64,000 bases of DNA from CAVTQZ01 sp963737015 (GCA_963737015.1 CAVTQZ010000001.1:1612001-1676000), one strand, 5' to 3'; shown: positions 23,879 through 33,369, numbered from the stretch's first letter. Made by a program: numbers and translations. The notes: generated by a model not told the origin, from the letters alone.

Positions 23879-26800
23879 GTGCAAGATGCCGTGCAGGACG
23901 CCTTTCACCCGGCGGTCGCCACCTGGTTCGAGAGGCGTTTCCCCGGCGGGCCGACCGAGGCGCAGAGGGAGGGCTGGCCGAAGATAAGGGCCGGGGCCGA
24001 CACCCTGGTCGCCGCGCCCACGGGCTCTGGAAAGACTCTCGCCGGATTCCTCGTCGCCATCGACTCCGCGTACCGGGCCTTCGAGGCGGGCGAGGACCTC
24101 GCCGGGACCCGGCTCGTCTACGTCTCGCCCCTGAAGGCGCTGGCGGTCGACGTCCACCAGAACCTCGAGAAGCCGCTCGCCGAGATCGCCGAGGTGGCAG
24201 GCGAACTCGGTATGCCTGTCCCACCTATCACGGTAGCGGTGCGGACGGGCGACACGACGCAGAGCGCACGAAGCGCCATGTTGCGCACCCCTCCGACCTT
24301 CCTCGTGACCACGCCGGAGAGCCTCTACCTGCTCGTCACCGCGAAGCGCAGCCGGGAGACGCTGCGGTTCGTACGGACCGTGATCGTCGACGAGATCCAC
24401 ACGCTGGCGCGCGACAAGCGCGGTTCGCACCTGGCGCTCACCCTCGAGCGCCTCGACCACATACAGAGCAGCGACCACATACAGAGCCTCGATCACATAC
24501 AGAGTGGCGTACCGAGCGGTGCACAGCGCGGTGCACGGCCCCAGCGGATCGGGCTCTCGGCTACCCAGCGTCCGATCGAGACGACCGCCCGGCTCCTCGC
24601 CGGGGCTTCGCGCGTTCCCGCGGAAACATCTGCAGCGAGGGGGACACGGACAGGGTGCCCGGGCGAGGCCGCCTGGAACCCGGTCGAGATCGTCGACTGC
24701 GGCCACCGGCGCGAGCTCAGGGTGAGCATCGAGCTGCCCGAGACCGAGCTCGGTGCAGTTGCGACGTCGGAGCAACTCGGCGAGATCGTCGACCGCATCG
24801 CCAAGCACGTGGCGGACCACCGCACGACGCTCGTCTTCGTGAACACGAGGCGCCTGTCCGAGCGTCTCGCCCATCTGCTAGGCGAGCGCCTCGGTCCCGA
24901 CCAGGTCGCCGCCCATCACGGGAGCCTCTCCGCGGAGCGCCGCAAGCGCACCGAGACGCGCCTCCGTGCGGGTGACCTGCGGGCCCTCGTGGCGACCGCC
25001 TCGCTCGAGCTCGGCATCGACATCGGACCGGTAGAGCTCGTCTGTCAGGTGGGATCCCCGCGGTCGATCGCCACGTTCCTCCAACGAGTCGGGAGGTCCA
25101 ACCACTCGCGTCACGGCATTCCCGAGGGCATCGTCTTCCCGATGACGCGCGACGAGCTGGTCGAGTGCGCCGCGCTTATGGCGGCCGTGCGCGCTGGGCG
25201 TCTCGATTCGACGTGCGCGCCGGTAGCGCCGCTCGACATCCTCGCCCAGCAGGTCGTCGCCGAGGTGGCGGGTGCGGAGGAGTGCGAAGAGGACGCGCTG
25301 TGTCAATTGGTACGGGGCGCGGCTCCGTTCGCCGGGCTGTCTCGTGAGGACTTCGACGACGTCGTCGAGCTCGCCTCCGAGGGCATCGCCACCGGCAGGG
25401 GCCCGCGCATGTCCTACCTCCACCGGGACAAGGTGAACGGGGTGCTGCGCCCGAGACGCGGGGCGCGGCTCGCCGCCTTGACAAGTGGCGGGGCCATCGC
25501 CGAGGTCGGCGACTACCGGGTCGTGGCGGAGCCGGATGACACGACGGTCGGAACGGTGAACGAGGACTTCGCGATCGAGTCGATGGTGGGCGACGTCTTC
25601 CTTCTCGGTACGCACTCCTGGCGTGTGAGGCGCGTCACCCAGGGCGAGGTGCGTGTGACCGACGCGCAGGGAGCGCATCCGACGATCCCCTTCTGGGTCG
25701 GGGAGGCGCCGAGCCGTACCGACGAGTTGTCCGACGAGGTCTCGGACCTGCGTCGCGGCCTGGCGGCGATCCTGGCCGTACCGGCCGGCGGGGACGGGTC
25801 GGCCGGCGGGGACGGGTCGGCGGATGCGAAAAGGTTCGCGCTCGATCACGTGCAGGAACTCTGCGGGCTCGACGAAGACGCGGGCCGCCAGCTCGTCGAC
25901 TATCTCGACGCGGCTCTCTCCCAGCTCGGGGCGCTACCGACGAAACAAGAAATCGTCTTCGAGCGCTTCTTCGACGAGGCGGGAGGGATGCAGCTGGTCG
26001 TGCATTCGCCCTTCGGGGGGAGGATCAACCGCGCCTTCGGGCTCGCCTTGAGGAAACGCTTCTCCGCGACGTTCGACTTCGAGCTGCAGGCTGCCGCCAC
26101 CGACGACTCCGTCGTCTTGTCCCTCGGGCCGCAACACAGCTTCCCTCTGGACTCGGCCCCCTCCTTGCTTCATTCGAACACCGCCGTCGCCACACTCGAG
26201 CAGGCGTCTCTCGCCTCGCCGATGTTCGCAGCCCGCTGGCGCTGGAACCTGAACCGATCGCTCGCGGTGCTCCGCTACCGGGGAGGAAAGAAGAACCCGC
26301 TTCCCATCCAGCGAATGGAGTCCGACGACCTGATGTCGGCGGTGTTCCCGGCGCTCACAGCGTGCCAGGAGAACGCAGCCGCGGGACCGGTGCAGGTTCC
26401 CGACCACGTGCTCGTGCGCCAGACCCTCCACGACTGCCTGCACGAGGCGATGGACGCCGAGGGGCTCGTCGACATGAAACGGCGCATCGAGTCGAAGGAG
26501 ATCGCAGTCCGGTTCGTCGAGACCACCGAGCCGTCGGTCCTCTCCCATGAGATCCTGAATGGCAAGCCCTACACCTTCTTGGACGACGCACCCTTGGAGG
26601 AGAGGCGGACGCGCGCCGTGCAATTGAGGCGGGGGCTGCCCGTCGAGGCGAAGGAGCTCGGCAAGCTCGACGCGTCGGCGGTGGAGAAGGTGCGAGCAGA
26701 GGCGGCGCCCGATCTGAGGGGAGCGGAGGAGCTGCACGATCTGCTGTTGTCGGTGGTTGTCAGCAGGGCGCTCACCGCTCCGGAGACGGCCGCCGAGTGG

Positions 26801-28339
26801 TTCGACGAGCTGGTTGCCGCGCGACGGGCGATGCGGGTGCGCATCGGCGAGCAGGTGGAGATCTGGTGTGCCAGCGAGAGACGCGCCTGGGTGGAGGCGC
26901 TCTTCTCGGGGGCTGTCTTCGAGCCGGACCATCTCCTTGACGGTGCGGCCGTGGACGGTGCGGCCGTGGACGGTGAGGCGGTGGACGAAGAGGCAGTGGA
27001 CGAAGAGGCTGCGGTCGCACAAGCGCTGCGCGGTCACCTGGAGCTTTGCGGCCCCGTGACGGTAGAGACGCTCGCCGCCTCGACGTGTCTGCCTGCCGGC
27101 CGCGTTCGCTCCGGACTTGCGCGGCTTCAGTCCGAGGGCTTTGCCATGGAGGGGCGCTTCGATCCTTCGATGGAGGAGGACGAGCAATGGTGCTCGCGGC
27201 GTCTCTTGGCGCGTATCCACGCCTACACGACGAAACGGCTGCGGGCTGAGATCGAACCGGTCAGCTCCCAGGACTTCGTGAGGTTCCTCCTCCGCTGGCA
27301 ACATGTCGCGCCGGCCACTCAACGCCAGGGACGCGCCGGGCTTCTCGCCGTGATCGACCAGCTTCAGGGTTTCGAGCTAGCGGCCGGCGCATGGGAGCAG
27401 TCGGTCTTCTCCGCCCGCGTCGAGAACTACCAAACCAGGTGGCTCGAAGACCTGTGCCTGTCCGGCGAGCTCGTGTGGGGGCGGCTCGCACTTCGCGCGC
27501 CGGACCCTGTCGACGCACCCGCACGCCGGGGGGCCTCCACGCCGTCGCGCTCGACACCGATCACCTTCGTCCTGCGAGACGATCTGTCCTGGCTCCTGAC
27601 GGCCGCTCGCGGGGACGCCCTGCCCACCGAACCGGTCCACGGTGTCGCGCGAGAGGTGTTCGAGGCGCTGCGAGGCCGCGGTGCGATGTTTCACTCAGAG
27701 CTTCGCTCCGTGACCGGGCGCCTGCCGGTCGAGGTGGAGGAGGGCCTGTGGGACCTGGTTGCGCGCGGGCTCGTCACGGCCGACGGGTTCGCCGCGGTTC
27801 GCTCCCTCTTCTCGGCGCGCGAGGCCTGGAAGCGAAGGCACCGACCCGAGCAGAGCCGCCGGCTCGGGAGCCGTCGTGTGCCGACGCTGCGCCAGGGCGG
27901 TGAGGGACGCTGGGCGCTACTGCCGGGGTTGTCAGGAGACGACTCGACTTCCTTCGACCGCGACGAGCTGGCCGAGCAGGTCGCAGGCCAGTTGCTAGCG
28001 AGATGGGGTGTGGTCTTCTGGGACGTCACAGCGCGCGAGAACCTCGCCGTTCCGTGGCGCGAAGTGCTCTGGGCCCTCCGCCGGCTCGAAGCCCGTGGCC
28101 TCGTCCGTGGAGGAAGGTTCGTCTCGGGGTTCGCCGGAGAGCAGTACGCCCTGCCCGAGGCGGTGGAGGAGCTGCGCCAGGTCAGACGCCGGCCTCGAAA
28201 GGACGAAACGGTGCGTCTGAGCGCCGCCGACCCGCTCAACATCACCGGCATCGTGCTCCCGGGGCCCCGGATCCCGGCGCTGAGCAAGCATCGCGTCACG
28301 TACATCGACGGGGCACTCGCCGAGGGAACCGTCGCGTGA
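23879..28339 (+). CDS. lhr: Lhr-family ATP-dependent DNA helicase
   Basis: About 1,486 residues from GTG 23879 (TTG 23867 is an alternative; neither has a strong ribosome site). Superfamily 2 motifs: Walker A APTGSGKT (~46-53), DEIH box (~171-174), GLSATQRP, and motif VI FLQRVGRSNHS. The long C-terminal winged-helix and Lhr core regions follow, as in mycobacterial Lhr, a 3'-to-5' DNA translocase and RNA:DNA unwinder linked to DNA repair. Odd points are three in-frame tandem repeats that insert HIQS, GGDGSA and AVDGA/AVDEE units, all in places expected to be surface loops. The gene is divergent from lon and overlaps the next gene by four bases. Confidence 0.93.
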   Translation: MQDAVQDAFHPAVATWFERRFPGGPTEAQREGWPKIRAGADTLVAAPTGSGKTLAGFLVAIDSAYRAFEAGEDLAGTRLVYVSPLKALAVDVHQNLEKPLAEIAEVAGELGMPVPPITVAVRTGDTTQSARSAMLRTPPTFLVTTPESLYLLVTAKRSRETLRFVRTVIVDEIHTLARDKRGSHLALTLERLDHIQSSDHIQSLDHIQSGVPSGAQRGARPQRIGLSATQRPIETTARLLAGASRVPAETSAARGTRTGCPGEAAWNPVEIVDCGHRRELRVSIELPETELGAVATSEQLGEIVDRIAKHVADHRTTLVFVNTRRLSERLAHLLGERLGPDQVAAHHGSLSAERRKRTETRLRAGDLRALVATASLELGIDIGPVELVCQVGSPRSIATFLQRVGRSNHSRHGIPEGIVFPMTRDELVECAALMAAVRAGRLDSTCAPVAPLDILAQQVVAEVAGAEECEEDALCQLVRGAAPFAGLSREDFDDVVELASEGIATGRGPRMSYLHRDKVNGVLRPRRGARLAALTSGGAIAEVGDYRVVAEPDDTTVGTVNEDFAIESMVGDVFLLGTHSWRVRRVTQGEVRVTDAQGAHPTIPFWVGEAPSRTDELSDEVSDLRRGLAAILAVPAGGDGSAGGDGSADAKRFALDHVQELCGLDEDAGRQLVDYLDAALSQLGALPTKQEIVFERFFDEAGGMQLVVHSPFGGRINRAFGLALRKRFSATFDFELQAAATDDSVVLSLGPQHSFPLDSAPSLLHSNTAVATLEQASLASPMFAARWRWNLNRSLAVLRYRGGKKNPLPIQRMESDDLMSAVFPALTACQENAAAGPVQVPDHVLVRQTLHDCLHEAMDAEGLVDMKRRIESKEIAVRFVETTEPSVLSHEILNGKPYTFLDDAPLEERRTRAVQLRRGLPVEAKELGKLDASAVEKVRAEAAPDLRGAEELHDLLLSVVVSRALTAPETAAEWFDELVAARRAMRVRIGEQVEIWCASERRAWVEALFSGAVFEPDHLLDGAAVDGAAVDGEAVDEEAVDEEAAVAQALRGHLELCGPVTVETLAASTCLPAGRVRSGLARLQSEGFAMEGRFDPSMEEDEQWCSRRLLARIHAYTTKRLRAEIEPVSSQDFVRFLLRWQHVAPATQRQGRAGLLAVIDQLQGFELAAGAWEQSVFSARVENYQTRWLEDLCLSGELVWGRLALRAPDPVDAPARRGASTPSRSTPITFVLRDDLSWLLTAARGDALPTEPVHGVAREVFEALRGRGAMFHSELRSVTGRLPVEVEEGLWDLVARGLVTADGFAAVRSLFSAREAWKRRHRPEQSRRLGSRRVPTLRQGGEGRWALLPGLSGDDSTSFDRDELAEQVAGQLLARWGVVFWDVTARENLAVPWREVLWALRRLEARGLVRGGRFVSGFAGEQYALPEAVEELRQVRRRPRKDETVRLSAADPLNITGIVLPGPRIPALSKHRVTYIDGALAEGTVA
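24452..24505 (+). repeat. Three 18-bp tandem repeats inside lhr
   Basis: Units begin at 24452, 24470 and 24488 and encode LDHIQS, SDHIQS, LDHIQS just after the DEIH-box region. DNA identity between units is high, so expansion is recent and in frame. Confidence 0.9.
25784..25819 (+). repeat. Perfect 18-bp direct repeat inside lhr
   Basis: Two adjacent identical units (25784-25801, 25802-25819) encode AGGDGS twice, in a predicted flexible linker between Lhr domains. Confidence 0.9.
26939..27013 (+). repeat. Five 15-bp tandem repeats inside lhr
   Basis: Units of GACGGTGCGGCCGTG type from 26939 drift to GACGAAGAGGCAGTG and encode DGAAV, DGAAV, DGEAV, DEEAV, DEEAA. The acidic linker lies before a winged-helix segment. 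Confidence 0.88.
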
Positions 28340-28839
28340 CGGCCGTTGCCCGGCGGGGCAAACTGTTGGAGGTGGGACGCGACCCCTCGATGAGAGCCTC
28401 AGACGCAGAACGGGAGGAGGTCGCCGGTGCGCTGCGCGAAAGCCTCGCGGACGGACGTCTCGATCTCTCCGAGTTCAACGAGCGTCTCGATGCTGCTTAC
28501 TCCGCGAAGACCTACGGCGACCTCGAAACCCTCCTCGTCGACCTTCCGCGTCCTCCCGGATTCGGCCCGGCGAACTTCTACGAAGCAGGCGCACAGTTGG
28601 TGGACCGATGGGAGGCGCGTCGGGCTGGCCGTCAGAGAAGAAGGTGGTCTCGCTTCGTCACCGTGAACTTCGTCTGCTGGGCGATCTGGGCGCTGCAGAC
28701 GTTGGCGCTTCCCTCACACCACATCGAGACGCTCTGGCCCCTTTGGGTCACCGTTCCATGGGGCCTCTGGTTGACGAGGAGTCGCAGCGTTCTCGGGTGC
28801 GGCGTCCGCCGGAGCCTCAGCCGGGGCTCGTCGCGCTGA
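28336..28839 (+). CDS. DUF1707 domain membrane protein
   Basis: 167 residues from GTG 28336, which overlaps the lhr stop (GTGA); ATG 28390 is an alternative closer to the domain. The DUF1707 motif is clear: MRASDAEREEVAGALRESLADGRLDLSEFNERLDAAYSAKTYGDLETLLVDLP. It is followed by a basic stretch and two hydrophobic segments (VTVNFVCWAIWALQTLAL and LWPLWVTVPWGLWL) as in 2TM-type proteins. DUF1707 proteins are actinobacterial membrane proteins of unknown function, often near wall or signalling genes. Confidence 0.8.
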   Translation: MTAVARRGKLLEVGRDPSMRASDAEREEVAGALRESLADGRLDLSEFNERLDAAYSAKTYGDLETLLVDLPRPPGFGPANFYEAGAQLVDRWEARRAGRQRRRWSRFVTVNFVCWAIWALQTLALPSHHIETLWPLWVTVPWGLWLTRSRSVLGCGVRRSLSRGSSR

Positions 28840-28893
28840 GGCGAGGGGCGACGGGCGCCTGATCGCGTCGCAGCCCGGCATCACGCAAGCCCG

Positions 28894-29352
28894 ATGGCGA
28901 AATCGAGCGCAGGGATACTCCTGTTCCGCCACCAAATTCGCGGAATGGAGGTCCTGTTGGTGCATCCCGGCGGTCCGTTCTGGGCGCGCAAGGACGATGG
29001 CTCCTGGTCGATCCCGAAAGGTGAGTACGACGCGGGCGAAGACCCTCTCGTGTGCGCCAGGCGGGAGTTCGAAGAGGAGCTCGGCGTCGCCACACCGGAC
29101 GGAGAGGTGCGCGATCTCGGCGAGGTGACTCTGAAAGGCGGTAAGAGGGTGCGGGCGTGGGCGCTCGAAGGGGATCTCGAAGTCACGCAGATAAAGAGCA
29201 ACACCTTCGAGATCGAATGGCCGCCCAGGTCCGGAGAACGAAGCACGTTCCCGGAGGTGGACAGAGCCGGTTGGTTCGGGCTCGAACACGCGAGGGTGAA
29301 GTTGAACCCTGCGCAGGTGGAACTCGTGGACCGATTGGCGCAGCTCGTCTAA
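28894..29352 (+). CDS. NUDIX hydrolase
   Basis: 152 residues with a complete NUDIX box: GEYDAGEDPLVCARREFEEELG matches G-x5-E-x7-RE-x2-EE-x-G. The start SSAGILLFRHQIRGMEVLLVHPGGPFWARKDDG resembles the predicted NTP pyrophosphohydrolase / diadenosine-type hydrolases that cleave nucleoside diphosphates linked to another moiety. Substrate is not predictable. It stands alone, convergent with acs. Confidence 0.88.
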   Translation: MAKSSAGILLFRHQIRGMEVLLVHPGGPFWARKDDGSWSIPKGEYDAGEDPLVCARREFEEELGVATPDGEVRDLGEVTLKGGKRVRAWALEGDLEVTQIKSNTFEIEWPPRSGERSTFPEVDRAGWFGLEHARVKLNPAQVELVDRLAQLV

Positions 29353-29388
29353 CCCGGCCGGGGCGGCTGTGCCGGACGGCCGGGGCGG

Positions 29389-31527
29389 TCACTCGGTCTC
29401 GCCGTAGGCCTTTATCTCCGCTTCCTCCTGCTCCGTGAGCTCGCGTGGTTCGTCCCCCGTGGCAGCCTTCTCGCTCTGCACCTGCCGGCGGATCTCCTCG
29501 ACGATGTCGGGATTGGCGAGGGTCGTCACGTCCCCGACATCGGTGAAGTTCGATATCGCCGCGACCACGCGGCGCATGATCTTTCCCGAACGCGTCTTCG
29601 GCATGTCCGCCACTATCCACACGTTCTTGGGCCGTGCGATCTTCCCGATCTCACGTTCGATCGCCTCGACGACCTTCCGGCTCACACCCTCGTTCGCCTC
29701 CAGGCCCGGCTTGAGCGATACGTACATTTCGACGGCGCGTCCGCGAAGCTCGTCGACCACCGGTACAGCCGCCGCCTCGGACACCTCGTCGACGGTGAGC
29801 GCGGCCGACTCGAGCTCCTTGGTCCCAAGACGGTGGCCCGCGACGTTGATCACGTCGTCTATCCGCCCGAGGATCCTGTAGTAGCCGTCCTCCGCCTGTA
29901 CAGCACCGTCGCCGGCGAGGTAGGGCCAGTCGTGCCAGTCGGTGCTCTTCGGGTCCGCGCAGTATTTCTCGTAGTAGGTCTGCACGAAACGTTCGGGCTG
30001 ACCCCATATGGTCTGGAATACACCGGGCCAGGGGTTGCGGATGCAGATGTTGCCTGCCCGTCCGCTTCCCTTGGGCACCTCGTTACGCTCCTCGTCGTAG
30101 ATCACGGGATAGATGCCGAGCGCGGCCGGCCCGCAGCTCCCGGGCTTCATAGGGTGAAGTGCGGGCATGGTCGTGCCCATGAACCCCCCGGTCTCGGTCT
30201 GCCACCACGTGTCCACGATCACCGCCGCGCCTTTTCCCACGACGTCGTGATACCAACGCCAGACCTCCGGCTCGATGGGCTCCCCCACAGTCGTCATGTG
30301 CTTGAAGTGGTAGTCGTACTTAGCCGGCTCCTCGGGGCCGAGCTTGCGCAACATGCGGATCGTGGTGGGCGCCGTGTGGAAGATGTCGACACCAAGTCGT
30401 TCCGCGATACGCCACAGGCGCCCGCAATCGGGATAGGTCGGAACTCCCTCGTACATGACGCTCGTCGTACCGAGAGCGAGCGGGCCGTAGACGATGTACG
30501 AGTGGCCTGTGATCCAGCCGATGTCCGCAGCGCACCAGTAGGTGTCCTCTGGGTGGATGTCCTGGTAGTACTTCGACGTGCCGGCGGCGTACGCGAGGTA
30601 ACCGCCAGTCGAGTGCTGACAACCCTTGGGCCTGCCCGTGGTGCCGCTCGTGTACATGAGGAACAGCGGTGACTCGGCATTCATCGACACAGGATCGACG
30701 AGCTTGCGTCTGTAGTCGGGCATGACCTCGTCGACGAAGAAGTCACGCCCTTCCACCATCGGCACCTTTGACGCGTAACGACCTGGGTAACGGCGCCAGA
30801 TCAGAACCTTGTCGACTTCCTGGCCGAGCTTGCGAGCGGTCTCCACGGCTTCGTCAGCCTTCACCTTGTGGTCGACCAACTCGCCGTTTCGGTGATAACC
30901 GTCGATGGTGACGAGAACCCTGCTGCCGGAGTCCGCGATCCGGTCGCCGCAAGCCGCTCCACTGAAACCCCCGAACACCTCGGAATGGATGACACCCAGA
31001 CGCGCGCACGCCAGCATCGCCACGGGTAGCTCGGGGACCATCGGCATGTGGAAGGTCACCCTGTCTCCGGTCTCGAGACCGCAGAAGTCACGGAGCAACG
31101 CCGCGAATTCGTTGACGCTGCGATATAACTCTTGGTAGGTGAGGACCCGCTGCACTTCGTCCTCGGGCTCGGGCACCCAGACGAGGGCCGCCTTGTTGGG
31201 GTCGGAGCTCAGATGTCGGTCCACGCAGTTGAAGGACACGTTCAAGCGCCCACCCACGAACCACTTCCAGAACGGCGGCTCGCTCGTGTCGAGGGTGGTG
31301 TGCCAATAGTCGTCCCAGGTGAGGAGGTCGGCGTACTCGCGGAAGCAGTCGGGGAAGCGCTCCTCCCTGAAACGTTCGAAGACCCCGGGGTCCGAGCAGT
31401 TCGCCTGTCCGATGAAACGAGCCGATGGGAAGTAGTAGCCCTCTTCACGCCAGTGGACCGCGATCTGGGCTTCCGAGACCTCCTGCTCTTGCTCCACCGC
31501 TCGATCTACCGCTCGATCCGACGACAT
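29389..31527 (-). CDS. acs: Acetyl-CoA synthetase
   Basis: AMP-forming acetate:CoA ligase, making acetyl-CoA from acetate, ATP and CoA through acetyl-AMP. ATG 31527 is preferred (712 residues) because GGAAGGGAG lies six bases upstream; an in-frame start at 31575 has none. Motifs: P-loop LMYTSGTTGRPKG, the WWQTETGG acetate-site segment, hinge GRIDDVINVAGHRLGT, and the acetylatable lysine in KTRSGKIMRR near the C-terminus. The TFHMPMVPELPVAMLACARLG stretch is typical of Acs. The hpnB gene lies just upstream on the same strand. Confidence 0.95.
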   Translation of the reverse strand: MSSDRAVDRAVEQEQEVSEAQIAVHWREEGYYFPSARFIGQANCSDPGVFERFREERFPDCFREYADLLTWDDYWHTTLDTSEPPFWKWFVGGRLNVSFNCVDRHLSSDPNKAALVWVPEPEDEVQRVLTYQELYRSVNEFAALLRDFCGLETGDRVTFHMPMVPELPVAMLACARLGVIHSEVFGGFSGAACGDRIADSGSRVLVTIDGYHRNGELVDHKVKADEAVETARKLGQEVDKVLIWRRYPGRYASKVPMVEGRDFFVDEVMPDYRRKLVDPVSMNAESPLFLMYTSGTTGRPKGCQHSTGGYLAYAAGTSKYYQDIHPEDTYWCAADIGWITGHSYIVYGPLALGTTSVMYEGVPTYPDCGRLWRIAERLGVDIFHTAPTTIRMLRKLGPEEPAKYDYHFKHMTTVGEPIEPEVWRWYHDVVGKGAAVIVDTWWQTETGGFMGTTMPALHPMKPGSCGPAALGIYPVIYDEERNEVPKGSGRAGNICIRNPWPGVFQTIWGQPERFVQTYYEKYCADPKSTDWHDWPYLAGDGAVQAEDGYYRILGRIDDVINVAGHRLGTKELESAALTVDEVSEAAAVPVVDELRGRAVEMYVSLKPGLEANEGVSRKVVEAIEREIGKIARPKNVWIVADMPKTRSGKIMRRVVAAISNFTDVGDVTTLANPDIVEEIRRQVQSEKAATGDEPRELTEQEEAEIKAYGETE

Positions 31528-31555
31528 CCGGCGCTCCCTTCCATGCACAATCCAA

Positions 31556-32770
31556 TCATGTCCCTTTGCCCGCACACGCCCCGGGGCTCGAGTACGTGCG
31601 CCCCTTCCACGAGACGCTTCGCCCGAGCAGGTGGCGTCGAGCCGAGTCGACGGTCATCAACAGGTAGAGCGATGCGGTGAAAGGAAGAAGAAGCGCCCGA
31701 AGAGGTGACTGCCCGTAGTAACGAAGCATGGGCGCATAGGTGAGTGCCATGATCAGCCATGCTGCGGCCCCGAGAAGGGCAACGGTCGGATTGCGGGCCA
31801 CAGCCCCTGCCACGACCCCGGCGACGGGCAACACGTACACGAAGAGGAGCCCGGCGACGGTGCCGAGGAGCAGGGCGTAGGAGTGGCGCAGCTGCGTGAA
31901 GGCGCTACGCGCAACCATGTTCCACAACTCGCTGAGACCACCGTAGGCCCGCGTGCTGAGAGGACCTTCGCGATCGTCGGCGAACCCCAGCCAAACTCGG
32001 AAACCCTTGCGCTTGAGAGCGCTACCCAGCGAGACGTCGTCGATCACCGCCGAGCGGATCGTCTCGATGCCGCCGGCCGAGGACAGCGACTCCCGCCTCA
32101 CGAGGATGCACCCGCCGGCGGCCGCAGCGGTGCGCGAACGATCGGAGTTCACCCGACGAAAGGGGTAAAGCTGCGCGAAGAAGTAAACGAAGGCCGGTAC
32201 GAGAAGTCTTTCCCAGGCGCTGTCCGAGCGGAGCTTCGCCATGAGCGACACCTGATCGGTGTCGTCGCGCAGAGCCTTCGACACGAGGCGTCGAAGCGAG
32301 TCGGGGTGGTGGACGATGTCGGCATCGGTGAAGAGGTAGTAATCCACCTCCTCGGCGGCCGTCGTTCCCTGGGAGAGGGCCCACAGCTTGCCCATCCATC
32401 CCGGCGGCGTGTCGCTGCCCGGCACGATGCGCAGGTCGATCGGGCCGCCGACATCTTGCGCGACCGCCTCGGCAATCGTGGCCGTCCCGTCGCTGCTGCG
32501 ATCGTCCACGAGCACGAGGCTCGCCCTTCCGGGATAGCTCTGCATGAGGAGGCTGCGCACGGTGCCGGCGATGACAGCCGCCTCGTCGCGCGCAGGCACT
32601 ACCACCGCCACCGACGGCCAGGTCTCTGCTCCCGGGTAGGACTCGTATTCGGATCGGACCCTGACGGACGTGCTCCAGAAACGGCCGTGGAACAGCGCCA
32701 GGTACAGCCAGGTGAGGTCGCACGCCACCAACACCCACATGAGGATCTGCATCTGTGCAGCATGCCTCAC
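31556..32770 (-). CDS. hpnB: HpnB-like hopanoid-associated family 2 glycosyltransferase
   Basis: 404 residues. An N-terminal membrane segment (QILMWVLVACDLTWLYLALF) precedes a GT2 domain with VVVPARDEAAVIAGTV, the VDDRSSDGTA nucleotide motif, FTDADIVHHPDSL (DxD) and a later VIDDVSLG acidic motif; several C-terminal membrane helices follow (GLLFVYVLPVAGVVAGAV, LLGAAAWLIMALTYAP). This architecture matches the hopene-associated glycosyltransferase HpnB. GTG 32770 follows AGGTGAG; ATG 32752 is an alternative. The divergent hpnG-like gene starts only 13 bases away, strengthening the hopanoid link. Confidence 0.78.
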   Translation of the reverse strand: MRHAAQMQILMWVLVACDLTWLYLALFHGRFWSTSVRVRSEYESYPGAETWPSVAVVVPARDEAAVIAGTVRSLLMQSYPGRASLVLVDDRSSDGTATIAEAVAQDVGGPIDLRIVPGSDTPPGWMGKLWALSQGTTAAEEVDYYLFTDADIVHHPDSLRRLVSKALRDDTDQVSLMAKLRSDSAWERLLVPAFVYFFAQLYPFRRVNSDRSRTAAAAGGCILVRRESLSSAGGIETIRSAVIDDVSLGSALKRKGFRVWLGFADDREGPLSTRAYGGLSELWNMVARSAFTQLRHSYALLLGTVAGLLFVYVLPVAGVVAGAVARNPTVALLGAAAWLIMALTYAPMLRYYGQSPLRALLLPFTASLYLLMTVDSARRHLLGRSVSWKGRTYSSPGACAGKGT

Positions 32771-32783
32771 CTACTCACCTACG

Positions 32784-33369
32784 ATGAGTCCCGTCGAAGC
32801 CGATCTCGTGGTACTCGCCGCGCTTCGCATCGAAGCGCTCGCCATTGGGGGAAGAACCCACCTGGTCGGCATGGGACCGGCGAAGGCGCAGACCAGCGGT
32901 CGCCGCCTCGCACGTGACCTGCGTAAGGGGTCGCCGATAGCTGTGCTCGGCGTATCGGGTGGCCTCGATCCCGAGCTCGCGCCGGGTCAGGTGGTCGTGG
33001 CGCAGACGGTTCGCGCTGCCGACTCGCAAGACGTGACGGCGCTTCCCCAAGCCCGTCGTGTGGCCGAGGCTTTGGAGCGCTCCGGAGTGGACGCCCCTCT
33101 CGTCGACCTGGTCTCCACACGCAAGGTCACAAGGGGCGCGGAGCGTGCCCGGCTCGCAGACGGCGGAGTGCGGGTGGTGGACATGGAGTCGGCGTGGCTG
33201 GCTCACGAGCTGGCGCCCAGCCATCCTCTGGCGGTGGTCCGCGTGGTGGCCGACGGCGTGCCGCGCGGGTTACGTGATCGGCGGGATCAAGGGACTTGCC
33301 GGTCTCCGCCGTCTCCGTCCCGCCCTCGAGAGTTGGGCGGACACCTTGACGGAGCTGCCCGGCGCCTAG
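32784..33369 (+). pseudogene. hpnG: HpnG-like phosphorylase (PNP/UDP phosphorylase family), frameshifted
   Basis: Nucleoside phosphorylase-fold protein starting ATG 32784. Visible are VVLAALRIEALAI, the family LVGMGPAKAQ, VLGVSGGLDPELAPGQVVVA and the active-site VVDMESAWLAHEL. These fit hopanoid-associated phosphorylase HpnG, which removes adenine from adenosylhopane. Near 33267-33269 a GGG puts the last third out of frame. Deleting one G gives ADGVPRGYVIGGIKGLAGLRR and a stop at 33369, for ~194 residues. As written the frame would instead run on into antisense sequence. Sequence error or recent inactivation. Confidence 0.72.

Noticed and set aside
24452..24505. CRISPR-like repeat array.
   Set aside because: Repeats are 18 bp, contiguous without spacers and in frame inside lhr.
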